Part shown: piece by piece, positions 1 through 8,621 of the stretch | Layout: each line of letters opens with the position of its first letter | Numbering within the stretch: position 1 is the stretch's first letter | NCBI RefSeq assembly: GCF_002741015.1 | Contig: NZ_CP016619.1 | Location: 496,001-560,000 of the forward strand | DNA length: 64,000 nucleotides | Direction: 5' to 3' | Source: Microvirga ossetica | Lineage (GTDB): Bacteria > Pseudomonadota > Alphaproteobacteria > Rhizobiales > Beijerinckiaceae | The notes under the pieces: model-generated | Database searches by the model: none | Told to the model about the DNA's origin: nothing | Seen by the model: only the letters and a program-made list of their open reading frames with translations | Translations under genes and position numbers: made by a program

Positions 1-1073
1 TTCTTCCCAGGCGACAGGTTCGACGAAAGATCGAGCGCTGCAACCGTCTGGCCGCGTCCGGTGATGTCGTCCTTCTCCCCCTCGATGGTCATGACAGCAC
101 AGCGGTGGATCGCCTTCAGGTCCACCGGTCGGCCCCGGTGCCGCATCAGCCCTCTGGGCAGCAGATGGTCGATGAACACTGTCTCCAGCGTCTGGAGGTA
201 ATATTCGGCAGACAAGTCCATGACGGCCAGATACTCATCATAGAACTCGCGGTGCTTTTCCGCCGAGTCACCGTCGCCTTCGACGAGGTGATTGAACATC
301 TCCCAATGGGCTGAGAAATGGCGGTCCGGGTTCATCGCCATGAATCCGCAGAGTTGCATGAACCCTGGATAGACCAGCCGTCCCCGGCCCCGGAACCGGT
401 CTGGCACAGGGTGGATGCAGTGACGCTTGAACCAAGGGATGTCGCGTGTCTGGGCGAAGCTATTGACTGCGGTAGGGGTCTTCCGGGTGTCGATAGGTCC
501 ACCCAGGAGTGTGACCGAGTGGGGCACCTGTGGATGCTCTTCAGCCTCCATAAGAGCTATCGCTGCCAGGACTGGCACAGCGGGTTGGCACACCGCCATC
601 ACGTGCAGGTCTGGTCCCAGCGTCGCGAACATGCTGATGCAGTAGTCCACGTAATCCGAGAGATCGAACTGGCCCTCGGACAAAGACACCTGCTTGGCAT
701 CATTCCAGTCGGTGATGAACACCTGATCGCTGTCGAGGAACGCCGCCACTGTGCCGCGCAGCAGCGTGGCGTTGTGGCCTGACATCGGAGCGACAATCAA
801 CACTTTGGGCTTGCTCGATGGTGGCCCGAAGGCGATCACCCGGCAGAAGGGCTGCTGCCACACAACTCGTTCCGACGCAGGAAGGTTGAAGGTGGGTTTA
901 GGATAAGAGCGAGTGGCCCGCTCGAACAACTCACAAGAAGCCACCAGAGCGCGACCGCCTGGAGTGTAGGTCACTGGGTTGAGAGAATGAGTGCAGGTGA
1001 GCCTTGTGAGATCGGCGATCATCCGAGCGGGGGAGAACATAAACTGCGACGCTTCATGCAACAGGTACCACAT
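1..1073 (-). CDS. phaZ: Intracellular polyhydroxyalkanoate (PHB) depolymerase, C-terminus cut by window edge
   Basis: Reading the minus strand from an ATG at 1073 gives an open frame of 357 codons that leaves the window on the left. The product opens MWYLLHEASQF and follows the intracellular PhaZ family (alpha/beta hydrolase that degrades stored PHB granules in the cytoplasm). The nucleophile elbow reads MAVCQPAVP with Cys at about residue 162; intracellular PhaZ enzymes use Cys where lipases use Ser. Further family blocks are VLIVAPMSGH, FITDWNDA and the YPGFMQL-FMAMNPDRH region. The start is supported by AAGGAA seven bases upstream. The family is about 400-420 residues, so some 50 residues are missing only because of the window edge. 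Function is assigned from family similarity seen by eye. Confidence 0.9.
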   Translation of the reverse strand, partial: MWYLLHEASQFMFSPARMIADLTRLTCTHSLNPVTYTPGGRALVASCELFERATRSYPKPTFNLPASERVVWQQPFCRVIAFGPPSSKPKVLIVAPMSGHNATLLRGTVAAFLDSDQVFITDWNDAKQVSLSEGQFDLSDYVDYCISMFATLGPDLHVMAVCQPAVPVLAAIALMEAEEHPQVPHSVTLLGGPIDTRKTPTAVNSFAQTRDIPWFKRHCIHPVPDRFRGRGRLVYPGFMQLCGFMAMNPDRHFSAHWEMFNHLVEGDGDSAEKHREFYDEYLAVMDLSAEYYLQTLETVFIDHLLPRGLMRHRGRPVDLKAIHRCAVMTIEGEKDDITGRGQTVAALDLSSNLSPGK

Positions 1074-1521
1074 GCGAACGTTCCTTGCGGTCCGTCTGCG
1101 CCCCACCGCTATTCTGAGCCGCCGATTACCGCCCCGGCACTGACGTGAATGCACGATGGTTCGGCTCAGTCTCCAGCCAATCTATCCGAACAATGGTTAA
1201 TATTTCGAACCCAAAAGTGGAATGCACCTTTGGGACAACGCGTATGGTAGTGTCCTGCTTCTCAAACTACTTGCTGTCGGCGGTGAACCGCCTATTCGGT
1301 CTGCCCTCTACTTCAGATACGACCGAGTTATCAATTTGATCCTCCCCATGGCCCAAGAGACCATCGAGCATCGCGGGATGCCGACCCTCGACAACATGTA
1401 GGGCAGTCGATGGCGACTGAGGCCGAAGGTCCAGTGGGATCAGAAGGTTCTGAGACACGGCCAGTGATGTTTCAGCATCTCACACCCCTCGCGGTGTTGC
1501 CGCTGAATTCTCAGCAGCCAT
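1074..1521. other. Intergenic region without a convincing gene
   Basis: About 450 bases between phaZ and the Crp/Fnr remnant. Short open frames exist on both strands, but none has a credible ribosome-binding site or a recognisable protein. It should contain the phaZ promoter at its left end (minus strand). I see nothing else. Confidence 0.5.
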
Positions 1522-1735
1522 GACCGGCTGGGAGCGGCCCCCTTACACAAATTTCTGGCGCTGGTCATTGGGGTGCAGCGCTCCATCGTCAGCACTGTCA
1601 TGGGAGCGCTCCACAAGAGAGGGCTGATTCAGCAAAGCCGAGGAGGCATCACCGTGACAGACCGGACTGGCCTCGAAGGAGCAGCACTGCGAGTGCTACG
1701 GCAAGATACGCCGCCGCTTCGAGCGACTTCGGCGA
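1522..1735 (+). pseudogene. C-terminal helix-turn-helix remnant of a Crp/Fnr regulator, frameshifted
   Basis: From about 1522 the plus strand reads DRLGAAPLHKFLALVIGV, then QRSIVSTVMGALHKRGLI and GGITVTDRTGLEGAA. This is the winged helix-turn-helix end of Crp/Fnr proteins of this group. The expected continuation (CECYGKIRRRFERL) is present at about 1687-1728, but in another frame, so a one-base shift lies near 1690. No sensor (cyclic-nucleotide-binding) domain is found upstream. The remnant runs straight into IS110 sequence at about 1733. It is a dead regulator fragment; the original target genes are unknown. Confidence 0.7.
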
Positions 1736-2724
1736 AGCATGTGTTCCAGGCTCATGGAGCCGATGCATCTGGGGCAGTCCTGATCCGCAAGAAGTTGCGG
1801 CGGGCTCAGGTGCTATCATTCTTTGCGACTCAGCCGCCCGGTACCGTGGCTATGGAGGCCTGCGGCAGCGCCCATCACTGGGCGCGCGAGATCGGCAAGC
1901 TCGGTCATGCCGTGCGGCTGATCCCACCGGCTTACGTGAAGCCCTTCGTCAAGCGCCAGAAGAACGATGCCGCCGATGCGCAAGCGATCTGTGAAGCGGC
2001 CCAGCGCCCGACCATGCGCTTCGTGGCGCCCAAAAGCGAGCAGGCCCAAGCCGCCGCTCTCGTGTTCCGGGCGCGGGATCTCCTGGTGCGGCAGCGGACC
2101 CAGATCATCAATGCTTTGCGAGGTCATCTGGCCGAGTTCGGGATCGTGGTGGCCCAAGGACCGGCCCATGTCTCTTCCCTTGTGCGGGCCGTAGAGGACC
2201 CGGCTGAGCCGGTGCCGGAGATCGCTCGTGCCATCCTGTCGGTGCTAATCGAGATGCTGCACAGGCTGGATGGCAGGATTTCCTTGCTTGATCGCGAGAT
2301 TGCCCAGAGGGCCAAGGAGGATGTAACCGCACGCCGTTTGATGACGATCCCTGGAGTGGGTCCGATCACTGCAACAGCCTTGACGGCCTTGGCGCCGCCG
2401 GCCGAGACGTTCAAGCGTGGACGAGATTTTGCCGCCTGGATCGGCTTAACTCCTTTGCAGCATTCGACCGGCGGCAAGCAGAAGCTGGGGGCCACCTCGA
2501 AGATGGGCGAGCGAACTCTACGTCGCCTGCTGATCATCGGGGCGAGTGCTGTCCTGCGCTGGGCGGCCCGTCATGGCGCACCAGCCGGATCGTGGCTGTC
2601 TCGCATGCTGGCCCGCAAGCCGCCGATGCTGGTGCGGGTAGCATTGGCCAACAAGATGGCCCGCATGGTCTGGGCCTTGATGGCCAAAGGTGGGGACTAC
2701 CGAGCTCCGGCCGTGAGCGTGTAA
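1733..2724 (+). pseudogene. IS110-family transposase, 5'-truncated and fused in frame to Crp/Fnr debris
   Basis: IS110-type DEDD transposase of about 330 residues. Recognisable blocks are VAMEACGSAHHWAREI, LIPPAYVKPFVKRQKNDAADA, the IPGVGPITATALTAL helix-hairpin-helix and the C-terminal GGKQKLGATSKMGERTLR Ser motif. Homology starts only at AKHVFQAHGAD: the usual first block containing the first catalytic Asp (GLDLAKN type) is gone, replaced by Crp/Fnr sequence. The frame is open from a GTG at 1573 through both parts, so a 383-residue chimera could be translated, but the transposase should be inactive without its first Asp. The 3' end is complete. An IS4 element sits a few bases after the stop. 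Confidence 0.75.
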
Positions 2725-2728
2725 GCGC

Positions 2729-4418
2729 TCGCGTCCGCTTTCAATTACCCATAGATTTGCGCCCCAATCCTAGCGCCGAGTTCGATATCCATCAGGCGGG
2801 ATAGTCCTCTCCACATGACGGTGTTTCCTGGCGGAGGATCATGGCCACGGGCAAGGTAGCCGCCCATGCGGGCGATCTTAGTTAAATAGTAGGCGAGCGT
2901 CTTGCTCCGCAGCAGCACCTGGCCCTTGTCTCGCACCAGCTCGTCGAGCAGGTCCATTTCCAAGTCCGTCAAGGCCAGCCGCGGCGGCACGTCCGGAACA
3001 ACACGATTGAGCATCGTCATCCAGAAGATCCGCCAGCTCAGGATGCAGTAGATGCTGAGCAGGTTCACCAGGCGCTCGGCCGTTCTCAGCTTGGTCTCCT
3101 CCGCTCGGCACCCGGACTTGAGGATCTTGTGGAACAGCTCGACCTTCCAGCGCATGGCGTACCAGTCGAGCATCTGGATCGCGTCCGCGCGGGATCGTAC
3201 CGGCAGATCCGTGATCAGCTTCCAGTCGATCCGCGCCCGGTCTTTGGGTGGATGACGCTCCTGTGCGTGGATCACCGTCAGGCTCAGGGCTGGATAGCGC
3301 TTCTGCTTGCCGATCGGAGGCAGGATGTGGATCCGGCGGTATTTGAGCTCTACGGTGGCAAGGCTCACATCGCCTTTCGGGCTGCGAACTTCGACCTGAT
3401 GCCGTCCTTTGACCTTCACCTCTGCCATCTCGTCCGCGATGGTGTGCTGGCCATCGCCCGCCAACCGATCCACGCAGGTTCGGACCAGGAAGTGCGTGCT
3501 CAGAGCCTGAGCCGTGCAGAAGAACTCGTCGATGTCGTTCTCCCGGTCGCCGATATGGATGCAGCGCTCAGGAGCACCGAACAGCGCCACGGACTGCCTC
3601 ATGCACTCCAGCCAGCGGATACTCTCCTTCTGATCGATGGGCACCCGGGTCGGGTTGATCTTGCGTTTGAGCGTCCGGGCGCCCTTGAACTGAGGCCTCG
3701 TCCAAAACTTGATTGCCGAAAGCCCCAGCGGCAGCCCATCCGCGGTCACAGCCAGGCAAGAGTGCATGAGCAGCCCGCAGACCGTGTGCATCCTGGAGCG
3801 ACCTTCCTTGTCCCGGCCGCTGTTGACCCGGCGGGTCGCACCAATCCGTTCAGGCTGTGCTCTTTCGTAGGACAGTTCGGTTGTGTCCTGAATGACCAAG
3901 ATAGGGCCACCGAAGGCGGCAAAGCGGGTTCGGGTGGCTTGGAAATGGCCCTGAAGGATCTCATGGTCGGAAACTTTGGGATTGGACAGGAAGCGGTAGG
4001 CCGCTTTGGTGTTAGCCCAATCCTGGCAGGCCAGCGGAAGGCTGCCGCCAATGGCACCGGCCATGTGGGTCAGGAGCTTGCGCAGGCGCTGGCCGAGACG
4101 ATTGTCCCGAAAGCGGCACCCAGCGAGTTCCTGATCGACCCAGGAAATAACATTGGCTGCCTCTCCCAGAGGATGCGTCGGAAGAGACGTCTTTGTCATG
4201 GCCCAGCTCCCGCGCCGCCTCGTGGGAGCGAATAGGAGGCCGTCCGGCGTATGCCCGGCGCGCAGAGATCAGCGAGATCACGGGAAAGCCGAGACAGAGC
4301 CCTGTCCATGGGACACCTCTCACAGATGAGGAGATGCTCACCAAGGAATCACGCTTGGTGCTGGTCAGGCAAGCACTGCTGCTAAGTCAGAAATGTGGGT
4401 AATTGAAAGTCGCGTCCG
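2729..4418. mobile_element. IS4-family insertion sequence with perfect 9-bp target duplication
   Basis: The element proper is 2738-4409 (1672 bp). Its ends are an inverted repeat: CTTTCAATTACCCA at 2738-2751 and the exact complement TGGGTAATTGAAAG at 4396-4409. Both ends are flanked by the direct repeat TCGCGTCCG (2729-2737 and 4410-4418), a 9-bp target duplication as made by IS50-like members. It holds one transposase gene on the minus strand. Intact ends, duplication and frame indicate a fairly recent insertion, here into DNA just after the IS110 fragment. Confidence 0.93.
2745..4199 (-). CDS. IS4-family (IS50-like) transposase
   Basis: 484-residue DDE transposase for the surrounding element. 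It starts at ATG 4199. The first catalytic Asp is in LVIQDTTELSY, the second in IHIGDRENDIDEFF, and the Glu in the IS4 signature YAMRWKVELFHKILKSG, which fits Y-(2)-R-(3)-E-(6)-K. The N-terminal WVDQELAGCRFRDNRLGQRL block matches the DNA-binding domain of Tn5-type transposases. Length is normal for the IS50 group (about 460-480). The frame is uninterrupted, so it is probably functional. Confidence 0.93.
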   Translation of the reverse strand: MTKTSLPTHPLGEAANVISWVDQELAGCRFRDNRLGQRLRKLLTHMAGAIGGSLPLACQDWANTKAAYRFLSNPKVSDHEILQGHFQATRTRFAAFGGPILVIQDTTELSYERAQPERIGATRRVNSGRDKEGRSRMHTVCGLLMHSCLAVTADGLPLGLSAIKFWTRPQFKGARTLKRKINPTRVPIDQKESIRWLECMRQSVALFGAPERCIHIGDRENDIDEFFCTAQALSTHFLVRTCVDRLAGDGQHTIADEMAEVKVKGRHQVEVRSPKGDVSLATVELKYRRIHILPPIGKQKRYPALSLTVIHAQERHPPKDRARIDWKLITDLPVRSRADAIQMLDWYAMRWKVELFHKILKSGCRAEETKLRTAERLVNLLSIYCILSWRIFWMTMLNRVVPDVPPRLALTDLEMDLLDELVRDKGQVLLRSKTLAYYLTKIARMGGYLARGHDPPPGNTVMWRGLSRLMDIELGARIGAQIYG

Positions 4419-4717
4419 TGGGGCTGTTGGAGGCGTAGGAAAGTCGAAGGGGAGAGATGGCGCAACGGTCGATGAGACGGGATCAGGAAAACCAGAGTGC
4501 AACAGCGTGCCTTGAGCACGTGACCGTGAGTTGGACTTGATCCGCGGACTTCCATCCGGGCCCGCGGCATGTGAATGGCCGCAGACGAGGCCGCACACAT
4601 GTAAGCACTCGCCGGCGCACTACACCGAACCTAAAGATTTCTCTTGCGTCACCTGGGGCGTCCACACATGTTGCACGGATCGACCGGGGCATGGATTTAA
4701 CCTATCCTTGCCCGATC
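4419..4717. other. Gene-free stretch between IS4 and IS5 remnant
   Basis: About 300 bases. Before the IS4 insertion this would have continued the right flank of the IS110 fragment. No open frame here resembles a known protein and no clear repeat or hairpin was seen. Confidence 0.45.
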
Positions 4718-4990
4718 TCAGGCAACTCGAACAGGCTCCGGGCGCCCAAGCTCAAGCATGCGGTTCAGGGCAGAAATGGCGATGGCGACTTCGGTCGCGC
4801 GACGCCCATCTGTTCGCGAGCGCCGCGCATCTCCGATCACTCGTTTAAGCCGGCTGATGGCGGTCTCTACCAGAGCCCGACGCGTGTACCCGGATCTCTT
4901 CAGCCAGCCCATACGGCCATGCTTCGCGATGCTTTGGAGATGTTGGTCGCGTTCGGTCGGAGTCGGAGAGCATGAGGTTTCGTGGGGCAC
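4718..4990 (-). pseudogene. IS5-family transposase, C-terminal fragment
   Basis: The minus strand encodes about 75 residues matching the C-terminus of IS5/IS427-type transposases: RDQHLQSIAKHGRMGW, SGYTRRALVETAISRLKRVIG and the end ATEVAIAISALNRMLELGRPE. The Glu of the DDE triad lies in RRALVETAISR. Everything upstream, including the two Asp residues, is missing, and residues before RDQH (about 4945-4990) do not match. It is an inert scrap of an older insertion. Confidence 0.75.
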
Positions 4991-5271
4991 GGCGATGCAC
5001 CCCTAGAAGCGTTTCTCACCGAGAGACGGGCAATCGTGCCTCACTCGTCGGCTCCAGAAGCGGCCTGGTCACTGGCTGACCCACATATCCTTATGCTCCC
5101 CGAGAGGCCCGCTCGTAGCGCATTGCTGCAATGGTGCCTCCGGTACGATGGTGGTGTGCTGCAACACGCCGCGAGCGTTGCCTTATCGTGGCGCTGCTAG
5201 GCGCAGGACCTGTTTCATGATTGACTGTTCCAGTGCGCTCAATGGATCACCTGCCTGCTTGGGAGGTTCGC

Positions 5272-6258
5272 ATGAAGCGTCGCGACTTTATCCGCTGCTT
5301 GGGTTCGCTCGCCCTCACGATGGGTTCTTCAGGCCCAAGGGGACAAACATCATCCCGAATGTTTCGCGTCGGCACGCTCAGTCCTGGCACACCCATGACC
5401 GAGAGCGTCTATGGTCCAGCCCTGGTCCTCGGCCTCGCCCAGCATGGCTATATCCTCGGGCGCAATCTGATCATCGAGACCCGAGCTGCCGAGGGGCATC
5501 TCGAGCGCATCCCCGGGTTAATTCACGATCTCATCGCGAACAGGGTCGACGTGATGGTCGTGCAGGGCTATCCGCCGGCCCTCGCGGCCAAGCAGATCGG
5601 CGCCCTTCCGACGGTGGTTCTCGGCGGAACGGGCGATCCGGTTGCAACAGGCCTGATCGCGAGCCTCGCCCGGCCCGGAGGCAAAATCACCGGCATATCG
5701 GATGTGTCCGTCCAGCTCTCGCCGAAACGCTTGGAACTTCTGAAAGACCTGATCCCAACCTTGAAGCAGGTGGCAATGCTGTGGAACGCCAATGACTTGG
5801 GCATGACGCTCCGGGTCCGGGAGTCCGAGCAGGCGGCAAGGGCGCTCAACCTCAGCGTACAGGCCCTCGGCGTGCGTGAGCCGAACGATTTTTCGGCAGC
5901 GTTTGCCGCCATGATCGATCGGTTGCCCGACGGCATCCTCATGGTCAGTGACTCGCTCACCCTTCTGAACCGGCGCCGAGTGTTCGAGTTCTCGGCCGCT
6001 CACCGCCTGCCTGCCATCTATGAGTTCGAGGCTCTTGTCCGTGACGGCGGGCTGATGTCGTACGGACCGGACCAAAGCGGAAGTGCCGAGCGTGGGGCGG
6101 CGTTGGTGGACCGTATTCTCCGGGGCGCAAGTCCGGCCGACTTACCGTTTGAGAATCCGACCCGCTTCACCTTCGCGATCAATTTGAAGACAGCGAAGAG
6201 CCTTGGGATCACGGTGCCTTCAACGGTGCTGGTGCAGGCTGACGTGCTGATCGAGTGA
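5272..6258 (+). CDS. ABC transporter substrate-binding protein, ABC_sub_bind family, Tat-type signal
   Basis: 328 residues from ATG 5272, preceded by GGGAGG five bases upstream; a TTG at 5221 in frame is a poorer start. The N-terminus MKRRDFIRCLGSLALTM carries twin arginines and a hydrophobic stretch, so Tat export to the periplasm is likely. The body fits the ABC_sub_bind family: FRVGTLSPG, GLAQHGYILGRNLIIETR, LARPGGKITGIS, SPKRLELLKDLIPTLKQVAMLWNAN and the end TAKSLGITVP. Many Hyphomicrobiales carry such orphan genes. No permease or ATPase is adjacent, so the ligand and partner are unknown. Confidence 0.85.
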   Translation: MKRRDFIRCLGSLALTMGSSGPRGQTSSRMFRVGTLSPGTPMTESVYGPALVLGLAQHGYILGRNLIIETRAAEGHLERIPGLIHDLIANRVDVMVVQGYPPALAAKQIGALPTVVLGGTGDPVATGLIASLARPGGKITGISDVSVQLSPKRLELLKDLIPTLKQVAMLWNANDLGMTLRVRESEQAARALNLSVQALGVREPNDFSAAFAAMIDRLPDGILMVSDSLTLLNRRRVFEFSAAHRLPAIYEFEALVRDGGLMSYGPDQSGSAERGAALVDRILRGASPADLPFENPTRFTFAINLKTAKSLGITVPSTVLVQADVLIE

Positions 6259-6506
6259 AAGGCATCCAAGGTTGCGCCAGAGCTCGCACGGCAGGCTGGA
6301 TCCGGAGAATTTCACGTTACTGTAAATCAGCATCGTCGCCAATCGTGACCCCAGAGAATTTCCATTCTGTGTGGATATAGCCCAAGGGGCTGCGCCACCC
6401 TCGTGAGGGGACGATCTTTGGTGCCGTTTCACACTCTTGACGAGCACAAGCGCTGGCCACACGTTCGCTTGATGGCCCCAGCCCGGCTCTCGTCGATGGT
6501 ACCGTT

Positions 6507-6740
6507 ATGACGATTGACATTGACCAACTGACCGAGGCCGGGCTGATCGATCTCAACCACCGCATCGTCGAGCGCCTGCGCTTTCTCAACCAGATGCGCG
6601 CTCATGTGGAGATGCTGGAGTTCAAGATTGTGAACGGGTCAGCTTCCAGCCTCCCGGCCAGGGTCCCCTTGAGGGCATGCTGACGCGCTACAACAGGCCT
6701 CTGATCCAGAGTGGTCGCTCTCTCCTGATGGCGGGATGAA
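6507..6740 (+). pseudogene. Small conserved Hyphomicrobiales protein, frameshifted
   Basis: An ATG at 6507 opens MTIDIDQLTEAGLIDLNHRI and continues VERLRFLNQMRAHVEMLEF, the start of a short protein common in Methylobacteriaceae-like genomes, as I recall it. The expected next block (RVSFQPPGQGPLEGMLTRYN) is present at about 6632-6692 but in a different frame. One base appears to have been lost near 6630. The frame from the ATG therefore ends after about 58 residues. Function of the family is not known to me. Confidence 0.55.
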
Positions 6741-7087
6741 CGAACCGCCGTCCGGTCCCGGCACCGAGCTGATGGCGGGGACGGGGAACTCCACCATGAT
6801 CCTGCCCGCAATTGACCCAGCTCCGTCCATCATGTGGTCCGGAGTGGATGATGCGGGGCCGTCGCCGCTGGAAGCGGAAGGGTTGTTTCGATCACGACCG
6901 TGAACCAGGACTCCTTCGCCCCAAAATCCTACCGCACTTTCCCACCGTTCGGCCCATCTGTGATATCTTGAAAGACGAAGGCCGTAGCGCCTGCGCGTGG
7001 CTCAACGCGGGCCACGCAAGGTCTCGCTCGAGGAGAGGCGAGAGATGACAAACACGCAACTGATGGGGCGCCTTAAAGGAGGAACCC
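6741..7087. other. Intergenic region upstream of CBS gene
   Basis: About 350 bases. A 55-codon frame from ATG 6736 to 6903 has no recognisable similarity and no good ribosome-binding site, so I do not call it. The right end should hold the promoter of the CBS-domain gene. Confidence 0.4.
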
Positions 7088-7534
7088 ATGAAAGTCAGTG
7101 AAGTCATGACACAGGATGTGCGCTTGATCGAGCCAACCCAAACCCTCCGGGATGCAGCCCGAATGATGGCCGAGCTGGATGCCGGTATCCTGCCGGTGCG
7201 CGAGGGCGATCGTCTGGTCGGCATGATCACCGACCGCGACATCGCCATTCGGGCGGTGGCCCAGGGCAGGGGCCCGGACACATCCATCCGCGAGGCGATG
7301 ACGGACGAGGTCCTGTACTGCTTTGAAGACGACGATACCGCCAAGGTCGAGCGCAACATGGCCAGCATCAAGGTGCGGCGCCTGCCGGTGCTCAACCGCG
7401 ACAAGCGCCTGGTCGGCATCGTCTCGCTCGGCGACCTGGCGATGGCTGACAAAGCGGCCAAGGTCGGCGCCGCAATGGCCGGTATCTCGCAGCCGGGTGG
7501 CCAGCACAGCCAGACTGGCGGATCACGGATCTAA
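7088..7534 (+). CDS. Tandem CBS-domain protein
   Basis: 148 residues from ATG 7088, with a strong AAAGGAGG about six bases upstream. Two CBS motifs fill the protein: MKVSEVMTQDVRLIEPTQTL to DRLVGMITDRDIAIRAVAQ, then SIREAMTDEVLYCFEDDD to KRLVGIVSLGDLAMADKA. A paired CBS (Bateman) module usually binds adenosine nucleotides and senses energy state. The Gly/Ser/Gln-rich tail after residue 130 is likely disordered. It stands alone, so its partner protein is unknown. Similar stand-alone CBS proteins in rhizobia are often stress-associated; that link is only family knowledge. Confidence 0.88.
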   Translation: MKVSEVMTQDVRLIEPTQTLRDAARMMAELDAGILPVREGDRLVGMITDRDIAIRAVAQGRGPDTSIREAMTDEVLYCFEDDDTAKVERNMASIKVRRLPVLNRDKRLVGIVSLGDLAMADKAAKVGAAMAGISQPGGQHSQTGGSRI

Positions 7535-7623
7535 ATCGGAATGTGGGGAGGGGACCGCCTGTGATGATTCCCCGTCCCAATTGAGTTCTCTTCAGCCGAG
7601 ACGGCTGGATCGGGAGGCGCCCG

Positions 7624-7833
7624 ATGATCTGGGCGCGCAGGATCATCGTCCCGGCCGAATGGACCGAGGTCCAGGACGAGTTTGAAAGCCTGTTCGTGAA
7701 GCTCGGGTGCCCGGGTCAGATGATGTTGGTGGCCACCTCCGATCCTGCGCCCATCCGGCTCTTCGCCAGCTTGCCTTCTCCAGGCCTTCTGAACGCCCTG
7801 GCCGGGTTGGCTCTGTTGCATAAACTGCAATAA
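7624..7833 (+). CDS. Small hypothetical protein with 3' end replaced by IS6 terminal sequence
   Basis: An ATG at 7624 opens MIWARRIIVPAEWTEVQDEF and reads to about residue 62 before crossing into the IS6 end at 7809; the last residues (LLHKLQ) come from the insertion sequence. The fragment is compact and codon use is like its neighbours, but I do not recognise the family and the ribosome-binding site is unclear. If it was a real gene, its natural C-terminus is lost. Confidence 0.4.
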   Translation: MIWARRIIVPAEWTEVQDEFESLFVKLGCPGQMMLVATSDPAPIRLFASLPSPGLLNALAGLALLHKLQ

Positions 7834-8621
7834 GTCATCATGAGCCTACCGGTGCGCCTTCCTCATGCGGCGAGACCGAACAACTGGTTCACCAGACGAA
7901 CTTCGCCTGTCACGCCCGCATGCCTCAGCATGCAGTGACCTCGGCGGACCATCCGCATCACCTCAAAACCTTTCAACGTTGCGCCGGCGGTTTTCATGCT
8001 CTGGAAGCCGCGCGTCGGACGGATCACGCGCTTGAGCGCGCCATGATCCGCTTCAAGGATGTTATTCAGATATTTCGAGGTGCGGTGTACCACATCGTTC
8101 GGCAGAAGCCCTTCGTCCTGCAGGCGCAGGATTGCCTTGGGATACGACGCCAGTTTGTCGGTCGTGATGGATGAAGGAGGATAGTCGCTCACCGCCCGCT
8201 GGGCTTTGCGCAGGAAGCGATAAGCCGCTCCGGTATCACGCCGGCCGGACAGCATGGAGGCAATCAGCCGACCATGTTTATCGACCGCTCGAAACAAGTA
8301 CCGCCAGCGTCCGCCCACTCTTACATAGGTCTCATCCACCCGCCATGAGCCTGAACGATGTCCCTGGTATGGTCGCACCCGCTTCTCGATCTCCGGGGCA
8401 TAGCGTTGGACCCAACGAAAGATCGTGCTTGGACTGACGCTGACACCGCGCTCGGACATCATTTCAGCCAGATCACGATAGCTGATCCCGTACTTGCAGT
8501 ACCAGCGTACGCACAGCAGGATGATCTCAACCGGGAAGCGACGGCGCTTGAACAGAGACACGGGAGCGGATCCTTGATGAACCGCTCCTCGCTATACCGC
8601 CAAGGTTAATGCAACAGTGCC
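7809..8621. mobile_element. IS6-family insertion sequence (IS26-like organisation), no target duplication
   Basis: Ends are GGCTCTGTTGCATAAAC at 7809-7825 and, inverted, GGCACTGTTGCATTAAC at 8605-8621, giving an 813-bp element with one transposase on the minus strand. The 8 bases outside each end (GCCGGGTT and GCTGGAGC) differ. IS6 elements normally make an 8-bp duplication, so this copy probably resulted from recombination or an adjacent deletion. Consistent with that, the LysR gene on its right lacks its 5' part. Confidence 0.9.
7863..8561 (-). CDS. IS6-family transposase
   Basis: 232 residues, starting at a GTG at 8561 (SLFKRRRFPVEIILLCVRW). It has the IS6 helix-turn-helix region YRDLAEMMSERGVSVSPSTIFRW and the DDE core: Asp in WRVDETYVRVGGRWRYLFRAVD, Asp in SSITTDKLASYPKAI, and Glu in NILEADHGALKRVIRP. 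Length is standard for IS6 (about 234). The frame is intact, so the element may still form cointegrates. Confidence 0.93.
   Translation of the reverse strand: MSLFKRRRFPVEIILLCVRWYCKYGISYRDLAEMMSERGVSVSPSTIFRWVQRYAPEIEKRVRPYQGHRSGSWRVDETYVRVGGRWRYLFRAVDKHGRLIASMLSGRRDTGAAYRFLRKAQRAVSDYPPSSITTDKLASYPKAILRLQDEGLLPNDVVHRTSKYLNNILEADHGALKRVIRPTRGFQSMKTAGATLKGFEVMRMVRRGHCMLRHAGVTGEVRLVNQLFGLAA

Noticed and set aside
1145..1458. Short frames on both strands upstream of the Crp/Fnr remnant
   Set aside because: No ribosome-binding sites, no similarity, and they overlap each other.
3129..4235. Long plus-strand open frame of 368 codons
   Set aside because: It is antisense to the IS4 transposase, which has complete DDE motifs; the plus-strand protein shows no family pattern.
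5148..5795. 215-codon plus-strand frame
   Set aside because: Overlaps the ABC_sub_bind gene in another frame; Arg/Pro-rich composition typical of an out-of-frame shadow.
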